From Planctomycetaceae bacterium (GTDB taxonomy: Bacteria > Planctomycetota > Planctomycetia > Pirellulales > Pirellulaceae), in contig JAAYDI010000163.1 in NCBI GenBank assembly GCA_012729315.1, positions 19,413 through 83,412 on the forward strand: a stretch of DNA of 64,000 nt, given 5' to 3'. The translations under genes and the position numbers were made by a program. Shown here piece by piece: positions 34,259-42,605 of this stretch. Under the pieces are notes generated by a model. That model had not been told where the DNA came from. It did no database searches and saw only the letters and a program-made list of their open reading frames with translations. Each line of letters begins with the position of its first letter. Position 1 is the stretch's first letter.

Positions 34259-34310
34259 CTGTACGCCTGCTTCACGCCCCGCGGGCGGGGGCGGGAGGGC
34301 GGGAACATCT

Positions 34311-34328
34311 GGCCAGATCGATCTGGCC
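34311..34328. promoter_or_regulatory. 18-bp perfect palindrome, possible operator
   Basis: GGCCAGATCGATCTGGCC is a perfect 18-bp palindrome 125 bases before the secreted-protein gene at 34453. A possible extended -10 (TGCTACTCT, 34344-34352) follows, so the palindrome would overlap the -35 position. This is the usual arrangement for a repressor site. The function is inferred. Confidence 0.45.
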
Positions 34329-34452
34329 CTCGACTGCGGATTCTGCTACTCTCCCGCCGGTTTGTCTGCCGGTTTGGCACGGCCACAGCCAATGCAGGAC
34401 CGTCCGTCGTCGGCACCGAGTGGGTGTCGGCGGGTCGCTCAAGGAGGAAGTC

Positions 34453-35610
34453 ATGAAGACGCGATGGACACGCAGGAATGGGATGGTGTGGGGCGGCGTG
34501 TTGCTGACCCTGGCGTTCGCGGGTGTCGCGACCGCGGCGCCGCCGTGGAAGAAGCTGGTTCCTTTCAAGTCGGTGGATGCCGATCCGAACAAGATGTACT
34601 GGCTGACCGAGGACCAGGGTCCCTGGATGATCATGGCCACGTCGTTTGCGGGGCCGGGCGCGGAGGAGCAGGCGCACGATCTGGTGCTGGAGTTGCGGAA
34701 GCAGTACAAGATGGAAGCCTTCATGCACAAGCGGACGTTCGACTACACCCAGCCGGTCTATGGCCGCGGCGTGAACCGTTACGGCGGTCCGAAGCGGATG
34801 CGGTACCAGGCGGCCACGAAGTTCGACGAGATTGCCGTCGTGGTGGGGAACTACATGACCAACGACACGCCGGGCCTGCAGGAAGACCTGGACCGTTTGA
34901 AGACGGCCCGGCCAGCCTGTTTGGATATCTCGAGCGAGTCGGTCAAGCGGCACACGACGCAGCGGTTCATCGGGCTGCGCGAGCTGCAGCGGCTGGTGCA
35001 TTCGGATCCGGAGGTCCGGGAGCTGGGCCCGATGCGGCGCGCCTTTGTGGTCCGCAACCCGCTGCTGCCGAAAGAGTATTTTGTGAGCACCGGCATTGAC
35101 CCGTTTGTGCTGGAGATGAACCGGGAGGTGAAGCACAGCCTGCTGGATAATCCGGGTCAATACACGGTGCGGGTAGCATCGTTTCAGGGCGAGTCCTACT
35201 TCGCGGGCGAAGAGCAGAGACAGAACGTGAAGGGATTCGGGCCCAGCCTCGATCTGTTGAAGTACGGTCGCTCCCGCAAGCTGGAGGAAGCTGCTGACAA
35301 GGCCCACCGCCTGACCGAAGCGCTCCGCAAGCGAGGGGTGGAGGCGTACGAGTTTCACGACCGGTTCGAGAGCATTGTGACGATCGGGAGCTTCGATTCG
35401 GTGGGGAACAAACTGTCTGACGGCCGGCTGGATCTGCGCCCGGAAGTCTACAAGATCATGCGCGACTACGGTGCGGAGACCAGTGCGCTGCCCCAGCACG
35501 GGCAGGGGTTCAAGCCGCGCACGCTCGACGGCATCCAGTTCGAAATCCAGCCGATGCCGGTGAAGGTGCCGCGACCTGGGCTGGCGTCCACGTACGCTCT
35601 GGACCACTAG
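34453..35610 (+). CDS. Secreted protein of unknown function
   Basis: A 385-residue protein I do not recognise. AAGGAGG 6 bases before the ATG at 34453 sets the start. Residues 1-31 (MKTRWTRRNGMVWGGVLLTLAFAG...) form a Sec signal peptide. The mature part contains two similar-looking halves, each with a short alpha/beta unit that reads like an SPOR-type or stress-associated fold (WMIMATSFAGPGAEEQAHDLVLELRKQYKMEAFMHKR, and YTVRVASFQG ... EEAADKAHRLTEALRKRGVEAYEFHDR). In SPOR domains such units bind denuded peptidoglycan; that comparison is tentative. Its stop overlaps the converging rdgB stop in a shared CTAG. Confidence 0.7.
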   Translation: MKTRWTRRNGMVWGGVLLTLAFAGVATAAPPWKKLVPFKSVDADPNKMYWLTEDQGPWMIMATSFAGPGAEEQAHDLVLELRKQYKMEAFMHKRTFDYTQPVYGRGVNRYGGPKRMRYQAATKFDEIAVVVGNYMTNDTPGLQEDLDRLKTARPACLDISSESVKRHTTQRFIGLRELQRLVHSDPEVRELGPMRRAFVVRNPLLPKEYFVSTGIDPFVLEMNREVKHSLLDNPGQYTVRVASFQGESYFAGEEQRQNVKGFGPSLDLLKYGRSRKLEEAADKAHRLTEALRKRGVEAYEFHDRFESIVTIGSFDSVGNKLSDGRLDLRPEVYKIMRDYGAETSALPQHGQGFKPRTLDGIQFEIQPMPVKVPRPGLASTYALDH

Positions 35611-36233
35611 GACGACGGAAGCTGGGGAATCAAGGGGCGCAGCGCCGCCAGGAGGCGGCGCACGGCGCGCCCCCGGTGACTCAACACGGCCTTCACGGCG
35701 TCCCCCAGTTCGGCGAACGTGCGGTGGTATTCCGCGATTTCGAACACGGGATCGTAACCGAAGCCGGCCGTCCCGCGGGGCGCTGTGGTGATGCGTCCGT
35801 GGCAGCAGGCTTCGCTTTCCGCCCGCACCACGCCGCCGGCGTCGGCCAACGTGATATGGCAGACGTAGTGTGCCCACCGCTGCGCGGCGGGCACACCTTG
35901 CAGTTCCTCGAGCAGATGCTGGGTATTCGCGGCGTCGGTAGCCTGCGGGCCCGCGTAGCGGGCGGAACAGACCCCGGGGCGGCCACCCAGCGCCGCGACC
36001 GCCAGGCCGCTGTCCTCGCCCAGCACCCAGGTGCCGAGGTGCCGTGCCTGCTGGCAGGCCTTTCGCCGCGCGTTCTCCGCGAAAGTCGCCCCATCCTCGA
36101 CCACGCAGAGTGGAGCGGGGAAGTCGGCCAGCGTCTTGACCGTCAGCCCCCAGGTGGCGACAAGTTCTGACAGCTCCCGCCCCTTCTTGCGATTGTGCGT
36201 GCCGAGCACGATTACGTGAGAGTCTGTCGTCAT
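35607..36233 (-). CDS. rdgB: Non-canonical purine NTP pyrophosphatase (RdgB/HAM1)
   Basis: A 208-residue house-cleaning enzyme that hydrolyses dITP, ITP and XTP to the monophosphates. Signatures are VLGTHNRKKGRELSEL at the start, VVEDGATFAENARRKA, LGEDSGLAVAALGGRPGVCSARYAG (metal and base recognition), GFGYDPVF and the closing SHRGRAVRRL. The ATG at 36233 (MTTDSHVIVLGT) was chosen over a longer open frame because homologues begin just before the THN motif. It converges on the secreted-protein gene with overlapping stop codons. Confidence 0.92.
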   Translation of the reverse strand: MTTDSHVIVLGTHNRKKGRELSELVATWGLTVKTLADFPAPLCVVEDGATFAENARRKACQQARHLGTWVLGEDSGLAVAALGGRPGVCSARYAGPQATDAANTQHLLEELQGVPAAQRWAHYVCHITLADAGGVVRAESEACCHGRITTAPRGTAGFGYDPVFEIAEYHRTFAELGDAVKAVLSHRGRAVRRLLAALRPLIPQLPSS

Positions 36234-36271
36234 GCGTATCCCCGGGCGATGCAATAGTCCGTGAGCCGACA

Positions 36272-36277
36272 TATAAT
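36272..36277 (+). promoter_or_regulatory. Consensus -10 box (TATAAT) before the small membrane-protein gene
   Basis: A perfect TATAAT stands 58 bases upstream of the ATG at 36336. No good -35 is seen. It sits between the divergent rdgB and membrane-protein genes and is the most consensus-like -10 in the window. Confidence 0.4.
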
Positions 36278-36335
36278 AGCAGTGAGTCCGGGGAGCGTCC
36301 CCCCCCGGGACACATGGCACACCGAGACGGCCGTC

Positions 36336-36824
36336 ATGAGCAGCAATGTGGCCGACAACACGAGCATCCGCACGTCACCGCCGTGGCGCGAGATCCGCGT
36401 CGTGAACTGGCCGCTGCGCGACGATCCCTGGCGCACGCTGGCCGTGGCCGCCTGCTGCGTGGCAGTGGGAGGCCTGGCGGGGCTGGGGGCGGCCAGCTGG
36501 GCGATGGGAGCGCTGGCGGCCGCCGCGCTGGGGCTGGCGCTGTGGAAACTGTGGATTCCGCTGGCCTGTGAACTGGGACCCACCGGCGTGACGCTCGGCA
36601 TCTGGCGCTGGCGGCGGCACGTTTCCTGGCGGCAGATTGACCAGGTGCACTGCATGTCGCGCGGGGTGTTTCTGTGCGGCGCGGGCGCAGCCGGTTGGAC
36701 GCGCGGCTGGCGCAGTCTGTACCTGCCGTGGTGCCGCCAGGCGAATCTGGTGGCGGAGTTCCACGAGTTCTACGGCCGCGGGACGCGGGGATCCGTCAGA
36801 TTGTCGGATATTTCCCTTCGCTGA
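36336..36824 (+). CDS. Small membrane protein of unknown function
   Basis: A 162-residue protein. Two transmembrane helices lie close together at about 27-70 (LAVAACCVAVGGLAGLGAAS, then AAAALGLALWKLWIPLA), followed by a soluble domain. The second half (GPTGVTLGIWRWRRHVSWRQIDQV, then SLYLPW ... NLVAEFHEF) reads like a PH-like beta domain of the kind found in bacterial YdbT/PH membrane proteins. The start ATG at 36336 was chosen because the upstream frame is Pro/Thr-rich without features. It stands alone; no partner gene is evident. Confidence 0.6.
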   Translation: MSSNVADNTSIRTSPPWREIRVVNWPLRDDPWRTLAVAACCVAVGGLAGLGAASWAMGALAAAALGLALWKLWIPLACELGPTGVTLGIWRWRRHVSWRQIDQVHCMSRGVFLCGAGAAGWTRGWRSLYLPWCRQANLVAEFHEFYGRGTRGSVRLSDISLR

Positions 36825-37169
36825 CGGCCCGCTGCTGCGGGGGATTGCGCAGTTCCACGCGGTTCTTTGTCGTGTTCGACCAACAGCCCCGCTTCAAGTA
36901 GTTGAGTCAGCTGTTCCCCACCCATCCGGGTCGGTAAATGTTTCCCAAATTCGCGCCTGCCCGGTTTTCAATCGGCAGTTCCCGAGTTTAGAATACTGAC
37001 AATTGCTTATCTTTGTATTACTGGTTCCAGTCGTCTTGTGTTGAAAACGTCTCCACAGTGCCACCCGCCGAGGTGCGTGAGCGCGCGGCGCGGAGTTTCT
37101 GCGGCTGTTTCTGGGGAGATTTTTCAAGGCACAGTCGAGGCCGGTATCAGGCCGGGTCAAGGCGGATCA
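36825..37169. other. Intergenic region before the ArsR-family gene
   Basis: About 345 bases without a supported gene. The middle (about 36940-37040) is clearly AT-richer than its surroundings and includes TTTAGAATACTGAC, a plausible promoter area for the regulator gene. Short minus-strand frames exist but have no family match. Confidence 0.5.
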
Positions 37170-37652
37170 ATGGCCACAACGCTATTTCCACATCCATCGT
37201 CCAAGAACAAGAACAAGAACGAAAACATAATCAAGAAACAGAAACTCGACGGTCAGCCAGTGTCAACAGAACCTACACCCACGCCGGATGCCGACACGTC
37301 CGTGTCCGGGCAGATCACGAAGGAGCTCGTGCGGTGGTTCAAGCTGTTGGCCGACGAAACCCGTTTGAAGATCCTGATCTATCTGCTGGAACGCCGCGAA
37401 TTGAATGTGCGCGCGCTGTGTGATCTGCTGCAGCTGAGCCAGCCGGCGGTGAGTCATCACCTGGCACTGCTGCGCGGCGACGGTCTGATCGACTGCCGGC
37501 GCGACGGCAAACACAATTTCTACCGCGTGCTGCCGGAGCGGCTGAGCGAACTGATGGGGATCGTGTTTTCGCGGCAGCCGGGGCGCGAGCCGCAGTTGCG
37601 GTTCGGGCAGTGCGTCTTGATCTTCCAACGCGACAAAGACGTGAGCGAGTGA
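37170..37652 (+). CDS. ArsR-family winged-helix transcriptional regulator
   Basis: A 160-residue regulator. Residues about 15-28 are an Asn/Lys-rich low-complexity run from an A-rich stretch (SKNKNKNENIIKKQK). The winged helix occupies about 50-125: WFKLLADETRLKILIYLLERRELNVRALCDLLQLSQPAVSHHLALLRGDGLIDCRRDGKHNFYRV. The ELCVCDL metal site of ArsR/SmtB is replaced by NVRALCDL, so metal sensing at that site is unlikely. The start ATG at 37170 follows AAGGCGGA. The SpoU methyltransferase gene follows after 21 bases, so it may regulate its own unit. Confidence 0.85.
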   Translation: MATTLFPHPSSKNKNKNENIIKKQKLDGQPVSTEPTPTPDADTSVSGQITKELVRWFKLLADETRLKILIYLLERRELNVRALCDLLQLSQPAVSHHLALLRGDGLIDCRRDGKHNFYRVLPERLSELMGIVFSRQPGREPQLRFGQCVLIFQRDKDVSE

Positions 37653-37673
37653 GCGGGTCGGCCGGGAGGCGGC

Positions 37674-38213
37674 GTGGCAGACATGGGTGAGTTCGTCCAC
37701 GAGCGGCACAAGCCGCCTTGTGCCTTGCCCGCTACGTGCGAGCTGCTGCTGGCCTGTCCGGTACTGCGCAGCAACGTGAACCTGTCGCGGATCGTCCGCG
37801 TGGCCAGCTGCTGCGGTGTCCGGCGGATGATCGCCTGTGGCCGCCCGAAGCTGGACCGCAAGATCGCGCGCGACGGTGCCGAGCGCGTGGTGATCGAGGC
37901 TCATCGCACGCTCCCCCCCGTGCTCAGACGGCTGCGCGACGAGGGCTTTCACCTGGTCGGGCTGGAACAGACCACCAACTCGAAATGCCTCTACCACTTC
38001 TCGTTCCGTCCCCGCACGGTACTGGTGATCGGGCACGAGCGGCAGGGGCTCGATGCAGATACCCTGGCGCTGCTGGACGACGTGGTCGAAATCCCGGTCT
38101 TCGGACTGCCCTACAGCTACAATGTGGCCACGGCAACTGCGATGGCGCTGTACGAGTACTGCCGGCAGTTTGCGCGGGACGCCTGGCCGCCGGATGACAC
38201 CGGCGATCTCTAG
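37674..38213 (+). CDS. SpoU-family RNA 2'-O-methyltransferase, short form
   Basis: A 179-residue SPOUT methyltransferase without the N-terminal extension of the longer homologue at 19360, so it resembles TrmL/TrmH-core enzymes. Motif 1 is LRSNVNLSRIVRVASCCG, motif 2 is LVIGHERQGLD and motif 3 is IPVFGLPYSYNVATATAMALYEY, where SLN of the usual motif is SYN. It probably methylates a tRNA wobble ribose (inference). GTG at 37674 has GGGAGG at the right distance; an ATG lies at 37683. It is in one unit with the ArsR-family gene. Confidence 0.8.
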   Translation: MADMGEFVHERHKPPCALPATCELLLACPVLRSNVNLSRIVRVASCCGVRRMIACGRPKLDRKIARDGAERVVIEAHRTLPPVLRRLRDEGFHLVGLEQTTNSKCLYHFSFRPRTVLVIGHERQGLDADTLALLDDVVEIPVFGLPYSYNVATATAMALYEYCRQFARDAWPPDDTGDL

Positions 38214-38360
38214 CACCCCGGCCGGGGCGCTCCCCCCGGTGTCCGCCTCACCCCGCTCTGCTGACTGCTACTGGTTGACCGGTGGCAGTCTGCGCGAATA
38301 GACTGACCGGCCGGGATGGGGTGCCTCCTGTGGCGAATGGCGTGGCGCGTAGACGCGTGG

Positions 38361-39710
38361 ATGCATGTGGAGACGATTACCGTGCCGGGAACGAGTGTGA
38401 TTGGGTTGCAGTGGGGTGACGAGGCGAAAGGGAAGCTGGTCGATTTGCTCAGCGAGCGTCTCCACGTGGACATCGTGGTGCGGTATCAAGGTGGCGCCAA
38501 TGCCGGTCACACGGTCGTGGTCGGGGACGCGATGTATAAGCTGCACCAGATTCCCAGCGGGATCCTGTCGGATGGTGTGATGAACGTGATTGCGCCGGGT
38601 GTGGTTCTCAATCCGGCCGTGTTGCTCGAGGAGTTCGATGGGCTGGTCGCACGCGGGATTCCGGTCGCCGAGCGGCTGATGATCAGCGAACGGGCGCACG
38701 TGGTGTTTCCATGGCACATGGCCGAAGACCGGGCCGTGAATATGGAGAAGGTCGGCGGGGAAGGGATCGGGACGACGCTGCGTGGCATCGGGCCCTGCTA
38801 TCGCGACAAGTACGGTCGCCTGTCGGCGATTCGGTTGGGGGACATGGTCGGCAGCGACTTCCGGGAGCGAATTGAAGAGGTCGTGGCCATCAAACGGCGG
38901 ACGTTGGCCGGATACAGTGCTGCCATCCATGACGAGGAACTTGACGCCGCAGCGATCCACGACGAGTACCGCCGATATGCGGACCGGTTGCTGCCCCTGG
39001 TCGGCGATACGACCACCTACCTGCTCGATGCAGTGGAGGCCGATCGCCGGATCCTGTACGAAGGGGCGCAAGGGGCCATGCTGGACATTGACCACGGCAC
39101 CTTTCCGTTCGTGACCAGCAGCAACAGCTCGGGGGTGGGGGTTTCGTCGGGGACCGGTGTGCCGTGCCGCTGGATCAATCGGGTCTATGGGGTGATCAAG
39201 TCCTACACAACGCGCGTGGGAGGTGGGCCGTTTCCGACGGAACAGGACAACGAAGTCGGCCAGCGGATTCGGGAGCTGGGGAACGAATACGGAACGACTA
39301 CCGGCCGGCCGCGGCGCTGCGGGTGGTTCGATGCGGTGGCGGTACGGTATGCGGCGCGTTTGAGCGGCGTCGACGTGCTGTCGTTGATGATGCTCGATGT
39401 GGTCAGTCAGCTGCCGGAGGTCAAGATCTGTGTGGCCTACGAGCTCGATGGCAAGCGGATCCAGTACGTGCCGAGCCGGGCGGCCGAGCTGCGCCGCGTC
39501 AAACCGGTGTACGAAACTTTTACGGGCTGGCAGCAGGACGTGACGCGGGCCACGAAGCTCGATGATCTGCCGGCGCCGGCACACAAGTTCCTGGAACGGA
39601 TCAGCCAGTTGGTCGGTGTTCCGATCGAGGTCATATCTGTCGGGCCCGCGCGGGCCCAGACGATTCTCGCTCTGCAGCCCGGTCAGCACGACGATGAACG
39701 AACCTCCTGA
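38361..39710 (+). CDS. purA: Adenylosuccinate synthetase
   Basis: A 449-residue enzyme joining IMP and aspartate with GTP to form adenylosuccinate, the first committed step to AMP. The GTP/catalytic loop reads [14 protein letters not shown], where nearly all homologues have GDEGKGK; the catalytic Asp and the Lys are kept. Further landmarks are [52 protein letters not shown] and [21 protein letters not shown] at 38361 ([10 protein letters not shown]) is taken as the start. The downstream uppS start overlaps its last 17 bases. Confidence 0.95.
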   Translation: MHVETITVPGTSVIGLQWGDEAKGKLVDLLSERLHVDIVVRYQGGANAGHTVVVGDAMYKLHQIPSGILSDGVMNVIAPGVVLNPAVLLEEFDGLVARGIPVAERLMISERAHVVFPWHMAEDRAVNMEKVGGEGIGTTLRGIGPCYRDKYGRLSAIRLGDMVGSDFRERIEEVVAIKRRTLAGYSAAIHDEELDAAAIHDEYRRYADRLLPLVGDTTTYLLDAVEADRRILYEGAQGAMLDIDHGTFPFVTSSNSSGVGVSSGTGVPCRWINRVYGVIKSYTTRVGGGPFPTEQDNEVGQRIRELGNEYGTTTGRPRRCGWFDAVAVRYAARLSGVDVLSLMMLDVVSQLPEVKICVAYELDGKRIQYVPSRAAELRRVKPVYETFTGWQQDVTRATKLDDLPAPAHKFLERISQLVGVPIEVISVGPARAQTILALQPGQHDDERTS

Positions 39711-40461
39711 TTCTCCGGCTTCCGAATCCGATCTGTGGCAGGACGTGCCGCAGGCCCAGCGCCCGCGGCACATCGCCATCATCATGGATGGCAACGGGCG
39801 ATGGGCGCAGCGCCAGAATCTGCCCCGCATCGAAGGGCACCGGCGTGGCGTGGCCAGTGTCCGCCGCACGGTCGAGGAGTGTGCCCGGCTGGGCATCGAA
39901 CAGTTGACGCTGTACTGCCTGTCGAGCGAGAACTGGAAACGCCCCGCTGAAGAACTCGACTTCCTGCTGCATCTGCTGGAACAGTACATGATCGAAGAAC
40001 GGGGCACGATCATGGCGCAGGACGTCGTGGTCGAGATCATCGGCCGCCGCACGGGCATCCCGGACCACGTGCTGGCCGAAATGGACCGGACGATCGCCTT
40101 CAGCGCCGCAAACGCCGGTACCCGCCTGTGCCTGGCCATCAACTATGGCGGCCGCGCGGAAGTGGTGGATGCGGTACGCGAGATTGCCCAGCAGGTCCAG
40201 GCTGGCCGGCTGCAGCCGCAGGCAATCACCGAAGAAACGATCGCGGCGCATCTGTACACCGCAGGGCGACCAGACCCGGACCTGCTCATCCGCACTGCCG
40301 GCGAGATGCGTGTGAGCAACTTTCTGCTCTGGCAGATCAGTTATGCCGAACTGTGGGTCACGTCCCGCTGTTGGCCTGAGTTCCGCACCGTGGACCTGCA
40401 CGAGGCGCTGCGGGCGTTCGCCCGGCGCGATCGGCGGTTCGGCGGGATACACGCATCTTGA
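39694..40461 (+). CDS. uppS: Undecaprenyl diphosphate synthase (cis-prenyltransferase)
   Basis: A 255-residue cis-prenyltransferase that makes the C55 lipid carrier for peptidoglycan and other envelope polymers. The catalytic Asp is in [12 protein letters not shown] (D31). [24 protein letters not shown] and the closing [27 protein letters not shown] are all intact. It overlaps purA by 17 bases and is followed by cdsA after 56 bp, giving the common uppS-cdsA pair of envelope lipid genes. Confidence 0.95.
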   Translation: MNEPPDSPASESDLWQDVPQAQRPRHIAIIMDGNGRWAQRQNLPRIEGHRRGVASVRRTVEECARLGIEQLTLYCLSSENWKRPAEELDFLLHLLEQYMIEERGTIMAQDVVVEIIGRRTGIPDHVLAEMDRTIAFSAANAGTRLCLAINYGGRAEVVDAVREIAQQVQAGRLQPQAITEETIAAHLYTAGRPDPDLLIRTAGEMRVSNFLLWQISYAELWVTSRCWPEFRTVDLHEALRAFARRDRRFGGIHAS

Positions 40462-40517
40462 ACCGGCTGCCATCAGCCATGGCAGCATCCCGAAAGTGAA
40501 ATGAGGAGTCCGGTCTC

Positions 40518-41432
40518 GTGTTGAAGCTGCGATTGGTGTCGGCGGCCGTCATCATCTCCGCGCTGCTTGCCCTGCTCCATCTCGACGCCCACCACGCCCC
40601 CTGGGGTGCGCCGGGCGTGTGGCTGCTCCCCCTGGCACTGGCTGTGGCTGTGATCATGGTGTACGAACTGCTCGATCTGTGGCGCGATCGGCCCGATCGT
40701 CCCACCGCCTGGCCGCTGTACGTCGGGGCACCCCTGACAGTTCTGCTGGCGGCGGCCCCGCTCTACTGGACGCTCGCCGGACAGACCGGTCCGGCGGACG
40801 ACCTGGTCGGTCGGCTCGGCTGGCCGCTGGCGGGGGTGACGGCCGGCATCGTGCTGGCATTCATTGCGGAGATGGCCCGCTACACTCAGCCGGGCTTATC
40901 CACCGGCCGCATCGCCCTCTCGGTACTGGCCATCGGCTATGCCGGCCTGCTGCTGAGTTTCCTGGTGAGTCTGCGGCTGTTGCCGGACCCGCAGTGGGGC
41001 ATGGCGGCCGTCGTCTCCGTGATTGTGATTGTCAAGTTGTCAGATACCGGTGCCTACTTCACGGGACGCGCACTGGGCCGGCACCAGATGGCCCCGTCGC
41101 TCAGTCCCAAAAAGACGCTCGAGGGCGCCCTCGGCGGGCTCGTCGCCGCCGCCTGCGGAGCCTGGATCTGCCGCGACGTGCTGGTGCCAGCTCTGGTGGA
41201 GTCCAGCCAGCTACGCGGCACGCTCGGGAATTGGCTGATCTACGGACTGATCCTGGCGGTCGCCGGCATGCTGGGCGATCTGGCCGAATCGCTGCTCAAA
41301 CGGGACGTGCAGCGGAAGGACTCGAGCAGCTGGTTGCCTGGTCTGGGGGGGGGGCTCGATATTCTGGACTCACTTGTGTTCGCAGCGGCCCCCGCGTATT
41401 TTTGTTGGGCCTGCGGACTGGTGGGTCCCTAA
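40518..41432 (+). CDS. cdsA: Phosphatidate cytidylyltransferase
   Basis: A 304-residue membrane enzyme making CDP-diacylglycerol from phosphatidate and CTP. About seven hydrophobic helices are visible. The family signature near the C-terminus is present as LLKRDVQRKDSSSWLPGLGGGLDILDSLVFAAAP; the usual GHGGxxDRxDS is GLGGGLDILDS, so the Arg is not conserved. GRHQMAPSLSPKKTLEGALGG is the typical central block. The start is GTG at 40518 behind GAGGAG; a TTG codon follows directly. It forms a unit with uppS. Confidence 0.88.
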   Translation: MLKLRLVSAAVIISALLALLHLDAHHAPWGAPGVWLLPLALAVAVIMVYELLDLWRDRPDRPTAWPLYVGAPLTVLLAAAPLYWTLAGQTGPADDLVGRLGWPLAGVTAGIVLAFIAEMARYTQPGLSTGRIALSVLAIGYAGLLLSFLVSLRLLPDPQWGMAAVVSVIVIVKLSDTGAYFTGRALGRHQMAPSLSPKKTLEGALGGLVAAACGAWICRDVLVPALVESSQLRGTLGNWLIYGLILAVAGMLGDLAESLLKRDVQRKDSSSWLPGLGGGLDILDSLVFAAAPAYFCWACGLVGP

Positions 41433-41614
41433 GGGCAGGGCATGGTTAGCTCTCGAGTATGAGGCTGGTCTGTCCAGCCGGCCGAGAGACTGGGCCTGAG
41501 GGGGGGCGGCATGTCGCGCGATCTGGTGTGAGGTACGGAAAATTCGCTATAGTTGACTAGTGGGTGGAGTGAATCAGGAGGATGGTGGCGGCCCGAAGGG
41601 GTGTCATTGTTCGG

Positions 41615-42598
41615 ATGAGTGAAGCAACACTATCGCTTGCCGAGCCCCAGTTGGCGCTCTCGTTGTTTGGGGTTCGCGACCAGCATTTGCGTGCGATCCG
41701 TGACAGTCTGGGCGTATCGATCACGCATCGGAACGGGCAGATTCGTGTAGTGGGCGACGATCGGGCGGTCGCCAAGGCGACGCAGGCGCTTGAAGAACTC
41801 ACGCAGCTGGTCGAGCGGCGTGGTTCGGTGGGCCCCGACGATGTGCGGCGCGTCCTGGGGGTGGTGATGGGTGTCACCGGTGCCCTGGCTGCCGAGCCGG
41901 CGATCGACGTGCCGGATGCGACGCGGCAGATTCGTCCGCGGACGGCCGGTCAGGGTCGGTATGTGTCGGCGATCCGCAAGCACGAGTTGGTGTTTGCCGT
42001 GGGGCCGGCCGGGACGGGCAAGACGTATTTGGCGGTGGCGATGGCGGTGGAGTGTCTGAAGCGGCGCGAGATCCGGCGGATCGTGTTGGTGCGGCCGGCC
42101 GTGGAGGCGGGGGAGAGTCTGGGCTTTTTGCCGGGTGACCTGCAGGCGAAGATCAACCCGTATCTCCGTCCGCTCCTGGATGCGTTGCACGAGATGATGG
42201 ATTACGAGCTGATCAAGAGCTACATGGAGCGCGACGTGATTGAAGTGGTCCCGCTGGCCTACATGCGGGGGCGGACGCTCAACGAGGCCTTTGTCATTCT
42301 GGACGAGGCGCAGAACACGACCGTATCGCAGATGAGGATGTTTCTGACGCGGATGGGTGAGGGGTCGAAGATGGTGGTGTCGGGCGACGTCACGCAAGTG
42401 GATCTGCCACCCAGCACGCGCAGTGGTCTGGTGGACGCGGTCCACCGCCTGCAGACGCTTCGGGGCGTGAGCATCGTGGAGTTGGACGAGTCGGACATTG
42501 TCCGGCATCGGCTGGTCCAGGACATTGTGCAGGCTTACGAAGAACAGCCACGCCGGCGGCAGCACGCACCGCACGGCGAAGGCCGGTCGGGACGGTAA
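41615..42598 (+). CDS. phoH: PhoH family ATPase
   Basis: A 327-residue PhoH/YbeZ-type P-loop protein, a putative RNA helicase that works with YbeY in rRNA maturation. The N-terminal KH-like part is followed by Walker A GPAGTGKT (130-137), RRIVLVRPAVEAGESLGFLPGD, Walker B FVILDEAQNT and FLTRMGEGSKMVVSGD. The ATG at 41615 (MSEATLSLAEPQLALSLFG) matches homologue starts; an ATG at 41582 directly abuts AGGAGG and would add 11 residues. A CTATAGT sequence at 41547-41553 is a possible -10. It opens the phoH-pgpH-ybeY-recO cluster. Confidence 0.92.
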   Translation: MSEATLSLAEPQLALSLFGVRDQHLRAIRDSLGVSITHRNGQIRVVGDDRAVAKATQALEELTQLVERRGSVGPDDVRRVLGVVMGVTGALAAEPAIDVPDATRQIRPRTAGQGRYVSAIRKHELVFAVGPAGTGKTYLAVAMAVECLKRREIRRIVLVRPAVEAGESLGFLPGDLQAKINPYLRPLLDALHEMMDYELIKSYMERDVIEVVPLAYMRGRTLNEAFVILDEAQNTTVSQMRMFLTRMGEGSKMVVSGDVTQVDLPPSTRSGLVDAVHRLQTLRGVSIVELDESDIVRHRLVQDIVQAYEEQPRRRQHAPHGEGRSGR

Positions 42599-42605
42599 CA
42601 CACCC

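Noticed and set aside
36770..36960. Short minus-strand frame with a plausible-looking peptide (MGGEQLTQLLEAGLLVEH)
   Set aside because: Only about 55 codons, partly antisense to the membrane-protein gene, with no ribosome-binding site and no family match.
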